Positions 23,110 through 35,481 of a DNA stretch of 64,000 bases are shown here, piece by piece. Position 1 is the first letter of the stretch. Each line of letters starts with the position of its first letter. The notes below the pieces were generated by a model that saw only the letters and a program-made list of their open reading frames with translations, had not been told where the DNA came from and did no database searches. Location: contig NC_089729.1 of NCBI RefSeq assembly GCF_035083965.1, positions 13,875,464-13,939,463 of the forward strand, written 5' to 3'. The stretch comes from Branchiostoma lanceolatum. Taxonomy: Eukaryota; Chordata; Leptocardii; Amphioxiformes; Branchiostomatidae. The translations under genes were made by a program, and so were the position numbers.

Positions 23110-23325
23110 ACATGGCGTACTGCTTCTACCAGGCTCAACAGGTCGCTGGAAAAATAGTTAGCAGAAATTGACCAAAATAGACGGATAACATGCAAAGGAG
23201 TTTGGTCGCATGCTGTAACGCCTAAGCGGACTAACTCCTCTGGCATATTATCCGTCTATTTGGCCAATTTCTATCATTTTTTTCTAGCTACTTGTGGAGC
23301 CTGGTAGAGGCTAAACATGGCGTAA
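23110..23325. mobile_element. Hairpin (foldback) element
   Basis: The left arm (CTACCAGGCTCAACAGGTCG... CAAAATAGACGGATAACATG) is the imperfect reverse complement of the right arm (CATATTATCCGTCTATTTGGCC... GTGGAGCCTGGTAG). Arms are about 85 nt with a short loop. No coding capacity; MITE-like. Confidence 0.8.
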
Positions 23326-24080
23326 CATGGCAAAACACGCGGGGGCTTTTCCATACACTGTATGTTTGAGTCATTGTCATTTTCACACCATTCTACACTG
23401 AAATGATAATGGTGACAGGTTTGTGAACAATTTCACAATTGAGAGGTAGCAAACAAAAGGTAATCCACGAGCGCCTCTATGTAAATATTGCACTGTCTCC
23501 AACTACACATAGCACTGACTCCAACTATACATAGAAGTAATACAGTATGAATAATTCATTATTGGTACGTGACTTAGAAAGTTTTTAGGATCAACTTGTG
23601 AGCCAGAAGAGCTTTGAAATTACCCTTTTAGTCCATGGGCCAGTTGAGATGTCAGTAACACCTGAGATGGCAAATTTGCCTTATGATTTGAAAAAAAGTA
23701 GGGTATCTGAGGGATACATTTTGATATGATAGCCGTCGCAGGGTGGTAGCTTTGACCCGGCTATCTGCCCTTTAACCTTTGACCCCTACACGAACCACCC
23801 TTTGATACAATCATACAAAGAGGTGTGGCAATCTATCAAATATTAATATTTTCAAATGAAATTAGAAGATCAATAATTAAAGCTATGGACCCATTGTCTA
23901 GAACAGTGCCACCAGACACACGCACCGTACGCGTCCTCTTTATAAAGGAAAGCAAAACTTGAAAGCCTACTGTACTACTGCTTTTCCGAAGATAGATTTC
24001 GACGAATTAGTTGGCATTTCCAAGTTACGGTCAATGTTGGGAAGATCTACAAGGAGAGCAATCTCGAAAAGCCCTATTCA
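23326..24080. other. Intergenic, unrecognised
   Basis: No gene-like frame and no repeat I recognise. AT-rich. Confidence 0.4.
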
Positions 24081-24081
24081 T

Positions 24082-24140
24082 ATATATAGTATACTATAGT
24101 ATAGTATAGTACAGTATAGTATAATATAGTAAAGTATGAT
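24082..24140. repeat. (TATAG)n low-complexity repeat
   Basis: Degenerate TATAG/TATAGTA units. Confidence 0.8.
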
Positions 24141-24269
24141 TTTCAATACGCAAGCTTATATTTTGTTATGTGTTTTTCTAATACCATGTATGCGTAAGTA
24201 TATATGTTTATGGATATGTTAGAACTATACGAACTACTAGTATACGTCTATCTATTTATTAGCAGTAGG

Positions 24270-24730
24270 ACTTCTATCCTGTAATTGCCTTCGCCGTAGG
24301 CAGAAGGGTATATTTTTGGTCCGGATTTGTGGAGTGATGGTGTTGGCGATATAACTCTTGATGCCATGGATGGATGTTGGTGATTTTTGGTAGGTGAGTT
24401 TTTGTTGGGGAGACAAAGGTCAAATTCGCAGATGGGTCCTCTGAGTGGTTCCTTTGGTGCTACAGTGGACCTTTTGTGTTTGTCGGTTCGTTTCTTGGTG
24501 GCATAACTCGAGAGAAATTAAATGGATCGTAATGAAATTTAGTTGGGGGTAGGGAAAACGAAGGTCAAGTTCGAAGATGGGTCTTCTGGGGGGTCCCTAC
24601 GGTACTATAGTGAGCATGTTTAATCTAAATTTTGGAGGAGGATAACTCAAGCAGGGTTTGGTGGATCTTGATTGTTTGGGGCAGGTAGAAACGATAAGTG
24701 GTGATTAACATAGTTAGATGCATTCTATGC
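24270..24730. repeat. Dispersed repeat with three ATAACTC-type subunits
   Basis: Begins with GCCTTCGCCGTAGGCAGAAG, a near-palindrome, then three diverged copies of a module with GATAACTC / CATAACTC / GATAACTC, TGGATSNTGNTGAAATT and AAGGTCAA(A/G)TTCG. A related piece (AACTGAAGAACGTCTGGATGG) lies at 46530-46600. Interspersed repeat of unknown class. Confidence 0.5.
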
Positions 24731-25336
24731 AAACCAGGTCGACCTTCTTAAACATGATTAATGAGGAAAAGTTTAAATTCCCTTTCAATGTGCTATTTTT
24801 TGGATGACGACCTATATACATGGGCACCTATATACAAGGACACATATGGACAGTGACAGGCTTTTGGTCAATTGAACATGTGGTCAGTGCTTTTCACAAT
24901 GGCGCTTCATGACATATGGATTGAGAACTGCGATATAGAGAGCAAAACCGATTCATACATCGATTATGTGAATAATAAGGACATAATTTGCTCAATTGAT
25001 GAGAAAATGTTATGATTTCAAAGTTGCAAATGACGGTAATATGATACTTGCATTTGGAAGTTAGTTGAAGGTGAACATCATCATACATTAAGTATTCGAT
25101 CCATAACACACCTTTCAAAACACATATGTCATACAAGTTAACATCATTCGGCGAAGGTATGGAATCGCCGAACTTTAGTTCTGAAGTTTAGAACTTTAGA
25201 ACTGAAGTTTGCATCTCTGTTATATTTTTGTCTAACACTTTCTCTCATTGTCTTAATAAAAAGCTGCCCAGAGGCTGTAAAGAAGTGAGGTACTTTTGTG
25301 CAGTAACCGAAAATTTTCCGGCACTAAGGTGAAGAC
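24731..25336. other. Upstream region of the sulfotransferase gene
   Basis: No gene. Contains GAACTTTAG/TTCTGAAGTTTAGAAC short inverted stretches at 25170-25210. No clear TATA box. Confidence 0.4.
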
Positions 25337-26306
25337 ATGGCGCCCCACAAGTCAGGACTGAGGGCAACACCGTGTAGATACGTCCTTGTAATGGCGGCTC
25401 TCCTCGCCTATGTGGGCTCCAGCTATTTCTTCTCAACCATGTATAAGGATGGACCCCCACTGTCCAACAGGACACCACCACATAAGATGCCCAACAGGTG
25501 AGTTAGTCAGATCTGATCATCGACGACTATGAAAAGATACATCTAAGCAAGTCGTCATAGAATAACTTATCCACATTTTAATCTTAAACATGCTTCTCCA
25601 ACCGACAGCCACAATGGTCTACTTAGGAACCACGTCAAAGTCCTAGAAGCTGACAACCATGAAGCAGCCAACAAAACTTGTCTATCACCCCCAAATTCTC
25701 CTGTATCTATCCGCTCAGGGCATGAAGCACCTACCAACTTAGATTTGTCCTTATTTTACGCCAACTAGACAGGTGAACTAAATACTATAGGTATAACTAG
25801 ACTGGTGAACTACATACTAGTTCTGTAGATGTTCCACCTGCCATGAATTACATGTGTCATTGGAAAAAAACATGCTAATTTTCCTCATCAATTATGCCAT
25901 TTCGTTGAACATCGTTGTCTTAGTTACCCGAATACTTAGTACCTTCATCATTGAAATCCGTCGTTTCTTTGTTCTTTTTTTATACTCCCCGAAACATGGG
26001 ATAAAAAAACCTGCAGTCCAGAGAAAACTGTTAGGCGGCCTAAACCTCCACCACTTCTTTCTTACATCAAAAGCTGCCACTATTAAAACCAAGACCACAG
26101 CACGTCCAGGATCAAAGATACAACAAACGGAAATTCTGCTGCACTACCAATGTCACTCACCAAGGGACCAAAAATCAACCTTGATCACTAGTTTTCAAAA
26201 GACAAACCTCCCTACAAAAGATTATTGTAATCCATTCACAGGTTCTTCAGATAGATTGACCACAAAATGCGGAAACACACACACACATTGTCACACACAC
26301 ACATTG

Positions 26307-26362
<56 letters not shown>

Positions 26363-27614
26363 CCCAAAAACTATACCCCTATTTTTCAATGTCCGTAAAT
26401 TAAAGCAACTTCGTTTACATTTCATTAACAGAAGTTTTTCGGGTAAACATGGTGAAGAGATCTGTGACATCAAGCAAAACTTCATGTTCGTGAAAGTGCA
26501 CAAAGCCGGAAGCACAACAACGACCTGCATCTTCCAACGTTTCGGTTACGAACACAACCTGACTTTCGTCCTACCTATTATCAAGTCTGACGTTGGCTGG
26601 CCCAACTTCATGAAACAAGGAGACTTCATACCATCGGCTGATGGTACTTACAACGTGCTAGTTGATCACACAGTTTACCATAGACAGTTGTTGGACCATC
26701 TTATGCCTCCTGATACTGTGTACATCTCTATACTGAGGCATCCACTGGCTCAACTCCGCTCTGTCTTCAACTGGTATCACCTTGCCAAAAAGTTACACGT
26801 GTTCAAAGGACCAGATCCTGTTGCTTCTTTTCTTGAAAACCCCGCCATTAGCCATACAAGTAGTCCGTTTACACATACGAAGAACTTTATGGCGTACGAC
26901 CTTGGCTTTCCACTTGGACTTTCCGATGACCAATCTTCTGTTGATGAGTTTATCCAAAAGATATCCAAAGAAATCGATTTGGTTCTGATTTTAGAACATT
27001 TCCCCGAATCTCTCGTCTTGCTGAGGCGGATGATGTGCTGGACTTTAAAAGACATTCTTTACAACGATGTACCCAAAAATCTCCGGAATTATCTAAAGCC
27101 GACAACAACAAACACTACAGCACTAATACACATGCATCGACAGTGGAGCAATGTTGATTACCAGCTGTACGATTACTTCAACGCCACGCTTTGGCGGAAG
27201 ATTCAAGAAGAAGACCAAGACTTTCACCAAGAAGTCCGCCATTTTGAAAAGGTACTTCAGTCAACAACTTCGTATTGTAGCGATTCAATCATAAAATTGC
27301 CTATGAATGCAGTAAATGAAACGACTAAAAGGAAGGATTCACGCGAGAAGAATGAAGCGAAGAAGAAGGCGGTCCTTACTTGGGCAACTGGCGTCTTAAC
27401 CATACCAAGAACAGCTTGGCATAACGAGTTTGACATAGATCCGAGCCTGTGTCTGAAACTGAAAATGGAGTGGCACGACTGGACTCATGTTATAAAGAAG
27501 AAACACAAAATGCCAGCAAACGTTTCGGCTGCAGTCAGAAGCGCCATTGAATACCCAAAACCAAAAATCTTAGATAAGAATCTTATGATAAAACTGTTTC
27601 ACATCAAAATGTAA
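25337..27614 (+). CDS. GAL3ST-like: Galactose 3-O-sulfotransferase family enzyme (two exons, 447 aa)
   Basis: Exon 1 is 25337-25497 and exon 2 is 26432-27614; the junction AG|A gives Arg54 in frame. An open frame continues upstream of 26432 through a CA microsatellite, but that is intron. Seen: a short cytoplasmic N-terminus, one hydrophobic segment at residues 15-32 (type II signal anchor), a possible N-glycosylation site NRT at 44-46, a 5'-phosphosulfate loop VKVHKAGS (74-81), a 3'-phosphate loop ISILRHP (152-158) with the following RSVFNWY, and further conserved Trp-rich C-terminal blocks. This is the layout of GAL3ST enzymes, which move sulfate from PAPS to the 3-OH of galactose on glycolipids (sulfatide) or glycans in the Golgi. 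The length fits (human GAL3ST1 is about 423 residues). The exact acceptor cannot be told from sequence. The C-terminus is Lys-rich. Confidence 0.87.
26100..26250. repeat. Dispersed repeat fragment in the sulfotransferase intron
   Basis: CTGCTGCACTACCAATG, CCAAGGGACCAAAAATC and CTTGATCACTAGTTTT resemble the block at 59925-60010 (CTACTGCAGTACCATG, CAGGGGCCCATAATCG). Dispersed element fragment, class unknown. Confidence 0.45.
26274..26361. repeat. (CA)n microsatellite
   Basis: CA repeat with two TTGT interruptions, in the intron about 70 nt before the exon 2 acceptor. Confidence 0.95.
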
Positions 27615-29033
27615 AGCTTCTTGGCAAATGCCTCGTAGTATATTACAAAAACTTCTACTTTGATTGATAATTCCAAAATCTGGTATTGATGCTTTAAGTA
27701 TTTTCTTTGCTAGTTGCCCTCTATTATTATAATTACATGCACTGTATTGTATATTGAAATCACTGCACGCAGCATCATATTCAAGTGTACGAATTTCTCA
27801 AATGTACGATAGCATTCCTGTAAGGATGATTAGGATGACATATTAATTTGATAATTATGCGTTTTTGTCTAACACATGTCTGCAGTGGGAGTGAGTCAGC
27901 GATAATGCAAGATGTAGCATAACTGGATCTTTTATTATGAAATGAGTTGACATTTTTAATGGAATGTAAAGTCATATATTGTAATGATACCGAAACACTC
28001 AATTTACGTTAAAGATTACCACCAACTTGGAAGTACACTGTCGATCGTAAGCAACGGCTGAATGACTTGGAGTCTATCGTCAACTTCTTTTCAGGTTTCT
28101 AAGAAGTGTAAGAGAAATGTGATTCCGTAATACATAGATGTTAATATAAATGTATCGCAGATTAAGTGATATTGCTTTCATTTCGTTGTGTACATATAAA
28201 AAATCAATTTTTATAAGATTTATAAAATTGTTAGTTTTTGCAGTTTGTGATTCTATCGTGTCTTTTTATATCAAATATTTTGTCATGTCATATTATGTCA
28301 TTATTGTCATAGCATAGCTCTTTTCATTGTGAGTGTATTTTGAAATTGAGCAATGAACGTGTGTATGCATTAGATAATTATGATCAATTAAAGATCTTCA
28401 ATCTAACTCACCTTGTGTTATTTGCACTTTCTTCGAGCACAAATAAAAACACTCCTACGAGGCTTGCAATCTTCGCACATTTGCTGCATTTTGTCTTCGG
28501 AGAGATAGGCGGCGCTCCTAACCAAGACCTCTACGATCGTGGTGGATAGGCAGACAGCGGTACCTAAATACTCATGATCTACTTACATAATTCCACCAGG
28601 GTACATAATTCCGGGACCATGAAAAGATACGTCCAAACAGACCTCCAACCCAACAGCATAATGCACTCCTACATATCTAAACTGTACACACCTGGGGGTG
28701 CTGCAGTAGAGATCGCGAATTTATGTAACCTCGTGTATTAATGTTAATGGAGGTTAAACATTATGATTCTAAGGTTGAGAAAAAAACAGGATCGGTTTTA
28801 AACATAAACTATGGCTTAGAAATATAGTGATCAAAATCCCCTTTTTGTGTAAAATCATATGTTGATAAATTGTTGAAAGAATAAATCAAAATTATGTTGA
28901 TAGTCCTTAAACTTGAACGACCTAACTGCAGAAATGTTTAAGCAATAGATGCTTCATTCTTCAACATACAATTCACTCAAGGGGTTAAACAGCGAGCTAA
29001 CATTTGACCCCAGTTCCCATTATCCACCCGCGC
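27615..29033. other. Intergenic, downstream of the sulfotransferase gene
   Basis: Holds the sulfotransferase 3' UTR. The nearest AATAAA on the plus strand is near 28442, then 28881. At 28585-28615 ACATAATTCC occurs twice about 20 nt apart. No other gene is seen. Confidence 0.4.
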
Positions 29034-29162
29034 TGTAGCCTGGGTACCAGCCTCCGCAGTAACCGCTGGCTCAATCTTGTCGCTTGCTAGGTAGGCAACC
29101 GTGGTTAGCAAGCGAAAAGATTGAGCCAACGGTTACTACGGAGGGTGGCACCCAGGCTACCC
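29034..29162. mobile_element. Near-perfect hairpin element, about 129 bp
   Basis: The left arm starts GTAGCCTGGGTACCAGCCTC and the right arm ends GGCACCCAGGCTAC; AGTAACCGCTGGCTCAATCT pairs with AGATTGAGCCAACGGTTACT, and CGCTTGCTA with TAGCAAGCG. Arms are about 57 nt with a loop of about 15 nt. MITE-like, no coding capacity. Confidence 0.85.
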
Positions 29163-31662
29163 TCACTGTATGATACCAGTCCACACAATAGTCATGCACA
29201 ATCTGTCCTTACACAATCTGTTAATCCCCCCCCCAAAAAAACACTAATGAACTGAAAGAAATTCCACCAAACTGGTAAAGGTATACAAACTGGATCAGAA
29301 ATTTCAAGCAAAGAAAGATTTTCAAGGATCGATGTTAACTGGGTCTTAGCCCTTAAATCTACCTATGCATGCTCTTGTTGCGGATTTACAATTATTTCGC
29401 ACGTATTGGCGAAACCAGATACGAGCTCTACTAGTTAGGGACAACGGGAGGAAATGTGCGAACACTGTGAGGTCAAGGTCACCCCCTCCCACTCAAGGTC
29501 AAGGGTTAAACTCAGTGCCGACTTCTCTAAAAGGCTTTCGGCTTATTGGCTGTATTATGGTGGTTTGCCAGATGTCTGCTATGCCCAGGAGACGAAAGAC
29601 AAAATCGCACAAGTAGACAGTCTGTGAGTCACTTGTGATGCAGGAAGTCACCTACGTTTCCTGTCTAGGTCAAGTACATGCGTGAAGCTCGTCTTTTTTT
29701 TTGTTCCTCATAACATTTAACAATGTCATATGCTTGACAAGTCATACACAATGCTTTCCTATGTTCAATCAAAAAGGGGATGCTTTGCTAGTTTACATTT
29801 CATCTTGCACAGAAATAGTGTTAGTGTTAGTTGTAAAGTGGATTGCAAATGCACATTATAGTACAGATTAGTTAAATACTGTAAGGAAAGAAAATAGAAG
29901 CATTGGTGTTTTCTACTCACAAAGCTTAAGACTGCCTTACGATTCCACATTCTATCATAAGAAAAATTCAAGGAAAGACATAACATTTCTTATTGTAATC
30001 CAGGACAGTTTATTGTTTAAGTCATCTTATGTACAGTTTGGTCTGAAAGTGAGTTTGGCCGTCACAACGTCTACACGAACTACCAAAAAATATCGGACAA
30101 ATGTTGACCTGTACAAGGGATAGCCATGGTCACTGATGAACGACACTTCTTCTTTTGAAGTACAAAAGTACACGATTCTTACGTGTTGTACTTAAGTGTT
30201 ACTGTTCCGGCCAATGAGTCTGTTCTATTTCTGTTGCCCTACTGACTGTGTACAGTCACAATGTATTGTTCTGTTTCTTCCTTCTTTGTCATAAGTATAC
30301 TCTTTTTTACGTGATATTTCATACCACGAAATAACTTACGTGTACTTTTTGTTCCAAAAAACACTTACTCTCTTACTCTTTCTATTTTTGTCTTCATATA
30401 CCAACGCATTTCTGTACCATATCCGTGTCACATAATAAGTCTACGCCGTACAATTAATTTCTGTCATTTGGTACCCTGTCATATTTTGGCGATAGACGAG
30501 ATCATTGGTATACAGTCCTTATCCGCTTTTACAGAGAAAATATTCATCTCTTCTTTGTCCCCATATTGACCAATCAGCATTGCTTTTACATTTGCCGCCA
30601 CGAACACGATTATTTTACAGAAAACAGCATGCAACATGGTAGATGACATCCGCCATTTTGGGGGAGGGGGGTTACGGTGATGGAAGGAATGACCTCTGTT
30701 TCATTCCTTATTACGAGATAATGACTCTCGCTTCGCAATTCAGCCTCTTACGTCGAAGGAAAATAATCTGATCTTCATATTGAGTCCCTGAAACTTTTAT
30801 TTGGCGACGATTTGACAACCTAACCACGCCCTAGAGTAATTGGGGCCATGTCATGATTAGAAATCGGCAGCTACTGCGTCAAGAGACAATTAGTTGTCAC
30901 TGGAGCATGGCGTGTTGGGCTCTAATAATAGCTCAAAGTAATTTTCGCCGATGACTTGAAGATTGGTTCTCGAAATACGGTCTTTTTTGGATGAGATGGT
31001 TTTCAAATCTACCATACAGAATGGATGTTTCGTGGTTTGAATGAGGATGGTAATCCGAAGTAAATCTGTATTCAAGCCGTGTTTGTGTAAGCCCTAGGGT
31101 TTTTTCCAAGGCATACACATCATTGCACTGGGTACCCTCTTTCTCTGATCTTAACGTGAACAATTTTAAGTACTCCGTCCGAAAGGCCATCATCTTTTAT
31201 GGATTCAGAATTCTCCTCACATTCAAACCAAAGTCACAGCTTGTAGAATATTTTTTCTCGCCACACGAAAACGTCCTGTAAACCTACTAGTATACAGACA
31301 TGACAACTACAGAGTGTAGTCTCACGTGATCCTCAAGAACCAATCACTGCACATATTTCGTGTGGCATACATACACGTGTCAAGCCTATGGTCTAACGGA
31401 CATAGAAGAGGTTTCTTGATCCGCGAACTGGGACAACTGAATTGTGTAACACGCTTTACTTTGGAAGCACGTACAGACAGAACTCTTCTAGTTTGGCTTC
31501 TTTTTTTCCGGGCTACATTCTCAGTTACGTCTAGCTCTTCCCCATAGGTACTGATTTAGTGTCCTATTGGGTCGTGCAAAACTGTTTACACACTTCAACA
31601 GAGCTACATTCTTATAGGCTTGACTATTTTGACCGCCATTTTTCCCGTGATCCTTTACTCCT
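29163..31662. other. Intergenic between convergent sulfotransferase and SBK kinase genes
   Basis: No supported gene. The right part probably includes the kinase 3' UTR; the first minus-strand AATAAA is near 30798, giving a UTR of about 860 nt. Nuclear-receptor-like half sites lie at 29470-29507. Confidence 0.4.
29470..29507 (+). promoter_or_regulatory. Clustered nuclear-receptor half sites
   Basis: AGGTCAAGGTCA (29470-29481, two direct half sites with no spacer) and, 15 nt on, TCAAGGTCAAGGGTTA (29493-29508), which reads as AGGTCA-A-GGGTTA, a DR1-like pair. These match known binding patterns of GCNF/ERR-type and HNF4/RXR-type receptors. No function is shown. Confidence 0.3.
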
Positions 31663-32661
31663 TCATAACAGGACCTCTACTGCGCATGGCTGTACCACGT
31701 CATCGGTTATTGCCGTGCTCGTGCTACCTGTCTCTGTAGGTGACGTCATGGGGACCCACCGGTTTCCGTTGAGAGGCGGTAGCAGCCAGTCGTAGTGGAT
31801 GTACTTGTACACCTCCCTGATTTGACAGCGTTTCTCCGGCTTGATTTCCAACGACTTGCGGAAGAACTTCATGAGACGGGGAGTAAACTTCTTCCACTGC
31901 GAGGGCACGCCGCTGGTGGTGCGCTTCTGCCAGCCGACGAACTCGGTGAAGTAACAGTCCCTGTCCTCCGCGTTCTCCCAAGGGAAGTTCCCTGTCAGCA
32001 TACAGAATATGAGCACGCCAAACGCCCAGACATCCGCGCTGGTCTCTACGTAGAAGCCGTCGTTATGGGCGGCCTGGCAAATCTCGGGAGGGGTGTAGGG
32101 TATCGTGCCGCTGATCTTTTTCACATGCGTGCCGCACTTCCTCGTCATGCCAAAATCCATCAACTTCACCCGACGGCAATCTCGGTCAAATAGGAGAATA
32201 TTCTCCGGCTTGACGTCTCGGTGCACCAGTCCCTTCGCGTGCATGAATTCAAGCGCCGATCCGATCTGTTGCACGCACAGTTTAGCCGTCTCTTCCGGCA
32301 ATCCCTCTTGTGGCGGGATCGCCTCGAACAAGTCCCCGACAGCCGAGTACTCCTGTCCAAAGATGAAATAATGTTTTGTCTGGAAAGCGACGTCATAGGT
32401 GGTGATTATGAACGGGTGGGCTGAGAGATACTGACTGAGCGTGAACTCCCTGTAGAAATCGCGAAGTCTGGTCGTTCGTTTTGGCACGGACTTGAGCGCT
32501 AGCTTGGTGCCCGTTTCCTTGTGGATGGCCAAGTCGACCCTCCCGTAGGTGCCCCTCCCCACCTCCCGTACGATGAGGTAGTGGCTGTGCACGTCCACCT
32601 TCGGGAGTTCGAAGCCCGAGGAGGAAGAGGCGTTGGCGTTCTTGTTGGCGTTTTGAGACAT
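31663..32661 (-). CDS. SBK1-like: SBK-family serine/threonine kinase (332 aa, single coding exon)
   Basis: The start is ATG at 32659-32661; an in-frame TGA at 32743-32745 just upstream excludes a longer form. The coding exon begins at a TTTCCAG acceptor (exon edge 32750), so at least one 5' non-coding exon exists. Seen: Gly-loop GRGTYG (35-40), Lys57, Glu72 in helix C, HRDVKPEN with Asp149, DFG at 169-171, an SGTIPYTPPE activation segment (184-193), and VWAFGVLIFCMLTGNFPW, which is characteristic of SBK (SH3-binding-domain kinase) proteins. All catalytic residues are present, so it should be active. The C-terminal tail is short and lacks the long Pro-rich tail of vertebrate SBK1, though the extreme end (VVQPCAVEVLL) resembles SBK1. 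Function is inferred: a cytosolic Ser/Thr kinase, neural in vertebrates; substrates unknown. Confidence 0.93.
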   Translation of the reverse strand: MSQNANKNANASSSSGFELPKVDVHSHYLIVREVGRGTYGRVDLAIHKETGTKLALKSVPKRTTRLRDFYREFTLSQYLSAHPFIITTYDVAFQTKHYFIFGQEYSAVGDLFEAIPPQEGLPEETAKLCVQQIGSALEFMHAKGLVHRDVKPENILLFDRDCRRVKLMDFGMTRKCGTHVKKISGTIPYTPPEICQAAHNDGFYVETSADVWAFGVLIFCMLTGNFPWENAEDRDCYFTEFVGWQKRTTSGVPSQWKKFTPRLMKFFRKSLEIKPEKRCQIREVYKYIHYDWLLPPLNGNRWVPMTSPTETGSTSTAITDDVVQPCAVEVLL

Positions 32662-32750
32662 CCCTGAATGCTGCTTTCTTGAACCAGGCTCTGGACTAAT
32701 TCTTCTCCCGTCGTCTGCGGACTCGCCCCCGCCCAATCCACTTCAAACGT

Positions 32751-35250
32751 CTGGAAACAAAGGAACAAAATTAAAACTCTCAGCTTGCTACGTGAGAAAG
32801 AGAGAAACACGATGACACGAACGGCTGTTAGGCGGCTACCTTAGGGAATTACCCGTCAACTAGTTAGGCGAATTCGTCAGCAGGGGTCTGCCCCTATTTA
32901 ATACACTATGGAAACATATACAGCGAAGTGATGACTGCAAATAAGGAACAAGGTCCTAAAACGGAGAAATAAAATACAAGCCGTACCACAGACTGAGATT
33001 CTAATACCGCTGTGAAAATAGATTAAAACAAAATTGGTGGCCCAGTGTATGGTCAATCAACGACGTTTAATTATTTTCATTTCACAAGATTAGACGATTA
33101 TCTTTCCCTGATAATCCACGACCAGCTGCTACAAAAACCCTTCTATCAACAACGAACAATCCCCCACAATCCCGGCACTAGGATTGGATTTCCAATCCAT
33201 TTTTCCGGACAGTGATTCCAAGCGTGATAACGAAACACTACTGGGAAGACTGAAAGCTGGGGAGAAAGCAAACGAGGTCGCAATTCCCCCCATAAGATTA
33301 GGCGGCGTTTTGGACGAGGTGTGATAAAGAACATGGCGCCCTAAACCGCAACTGTTGATTTCTCACCATCTGACCGAATGACGATAGGTCGTAAAATTTA
33401 ACCAACGCTTTCAGGAATGGGGACGTAAATTGGACAGATTGTTTTTATGGCATAGAAGAAAATTTACGGTATGACTGGATCAATTGCTCTTTTACAAGAA
33501 AACACACAATTTTGGCAAATTAGACAGAAAAACAAACATGGAATTTCCGAAAAATTACAAGGTTGATATCATATAACGATGGATATTTGACAGAACAAAT
33601 GAAGCACTTGTGGTTTGTTTATTTGGATAGCGAAATATTTGTTTCTGTTGCATTTCAAAAGCTCCGATTCCTTTTAGACAGCTAAAATATGCTGCTAACA
33701 ACCACAGTATCATACGGAAATATTTCACGTATTGTATAAGTGTACATAATAATATCCAGATCTGACGAAATCTTTCTGACCCTTTTAATCGTAACACTTT
33801 CCGACCTCAGCCAAAGCCCTATTTCACAAATATGGCATCATCGCCTTTTGCGATTGAAAATTTTCAGTCTGGCCAAAAAAATATACATATTACCAGGAAA
33901 CTGTGTCGCCATATGGCATGGGATATGTATAAGGCATACAGACAGGGTTACCCCGTTTGGGGGACATTTGGGGGAGGCATACCGTCTTATGCATGAGATA
34001 CGGTCGTCCCAGGGAACGCCGAAAACAATCGCTTCATTCAAAAGCGGTGCCCTTGCCTCCCGTTTGGGGAATAACGCGACAGATGTCTGCCCCTCCCCCT
34101 CCTATCAAAAACCATCTCTACCAAAGAATTTCTAGCGATGTAAACAACACGACAACGCAACAAACACAACACAGATACCGAACAAATCTGATAAAAACGA
34201 AGCAGCGTGTACAAATATATGTAAATACATATCTGGTATATAGCCCTAGGGTAAGAAATAGCTCGAGCTCACGCAAGCCAAGTCGTTCGCCCTACATGGC
34301 AACCACCCATATCGACAACATCTTTGCATGATTCATAACCCGTTTTTGTAACACAAAGAACAAAGGACGGGCGACAATATCTAGTTCACCATCGTACCAG
34401 GAAATACGACTAAAAAATAAATAGATAAAATAAAATACGGGAACGTAATATTTACCGAGACAACCGTGGAAAATGTGACCCAGGTTTTCCGGCGTCTTAG
34501 ATTTCGCTTGTCATTTCAGTTTCTGTGGAGACAAAGAGGGGATGGCGTGAGTGTTGGTCTATAAACACAGTTCATAAAAGATAATCCGTTTGCGCTCTTG
34601 TTGTTGAGTCAGTGTGTGAAGGGGATGGGAACGCGTGCCGTACACGCGACGGGCCCTTTGTTCTGTAGTGACGGGAGATTCACATCATTCAGGGCGGGGG
34701 CACCCAACCGTTAAACCGCCCGTGTTTCTTTGTCTGACGATGTGCATGTAAACATGTATTTCGTCACACACGCACTCTAGTCGACCCTTGCTAAGTTGTT
34801 TCCTCTTTCTCCTAGTGTATCTACACACTTCCTGGCTCTACAATTTCCGCATTATACACTATACAAATCCATAACTACAACAGGTTAAATACGCACTGCC
34901 TTCCTTGCTACATAAAATAAATTACGAGAGGGTGTTTGAATCGTGAATATTCCGTGTTAAAAACGATGACACAACAGCTAGGGCTTGTGCTGGGTTTTTC
35001 CATTGACAACGCTAGCACGCTTCACTACGACACTCTGTTAACGGTGAATAATTTGATATCGCTAACACACAAAGCTATTAAAAAGCGTGTGCCGTTCGTA
35101 TAGATTTTTATAAATCATGTCACATAGCGAGGTATACAACGGTATATCAATACTATACATACACACTGTCGCTCTAAAATCTAGTATCAATTTTGATACG
35201 TGTTAAGCAGAGCGTGTTTCAATCCGTAGAATCGTTAAGTATGACCGCAC
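32751..35250 (-). other. Probable 5' intron region of the SBK kinase
   Basis: Non-coding. Lies between the coding-exon acceptor (32751-32752) and the candidate first exon near 35250-35450. A further minus-strand candidate donor (CTCG|GTAAAT) is near 34456, after a stretch that could be a UTR exon. No protein-like frame is seen. Confidence 0.4.
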
Positions 35251-35445
35251 CTTGTATACGTATGGTCTCCCAGTCACTTGTGGGCGGGAGTGCGCGTACG
35301 GCGCCCGGCCGCAGGATGTTCGGGTGCTCCTCACGGCCTCGCTACTCCCGGCTACCCGCCATAACCCCTTCCCTAGTCCGCCCGGCAAATTTCTGGTAAC
35401 GGTCTGCTGCTGGGGACGGTGAGATCGCGGCGGTCTGGATTCTTT
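35250..35445 (-). other. Candidate 5' non-coding exon of the SBK kinase
   Basis: A GC- and CpG-rich block on the minus strand, downstream of a TATA-like box, ending at a possible donor ACAAG|GTGCGG near 35250. Splicing to the acceptor at 32750 is inference; no transcript evidence is available to me. Confidence 0.3.
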
Positions 35446-35471
35446 TAGTATCAGAAATGATATGATGCGGT

Positions 35472-35481
35472 CTAAATATAG
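35472..35481 (-). promoter_or_regulatory. TATA-like box of the SBK kinase
   Basis: CTATATTTAG on the minus strand, just upstream of the CpG-rich block. The position fits a transcription start near 35440. This is the best core-promoter candidate upstream of the kinase. Confidence 0.35.

Noticed and set aside
25854-26431. Upstream extension of the sulfotransferase open frame
   Set aside because: It crosses a CA microsatellite and a dispersed repeat, and the AG acceptor at 26430-26431 joins in frame to a proper signal-anchor exon at 25337-25497.
32662-32736. Longer N-terminus for the SBK kinase
   Set aside because: It would need a TTG start, and an in-frame TGA lies just upstream of it. The ATG at 32659-32661 is the first in frame.
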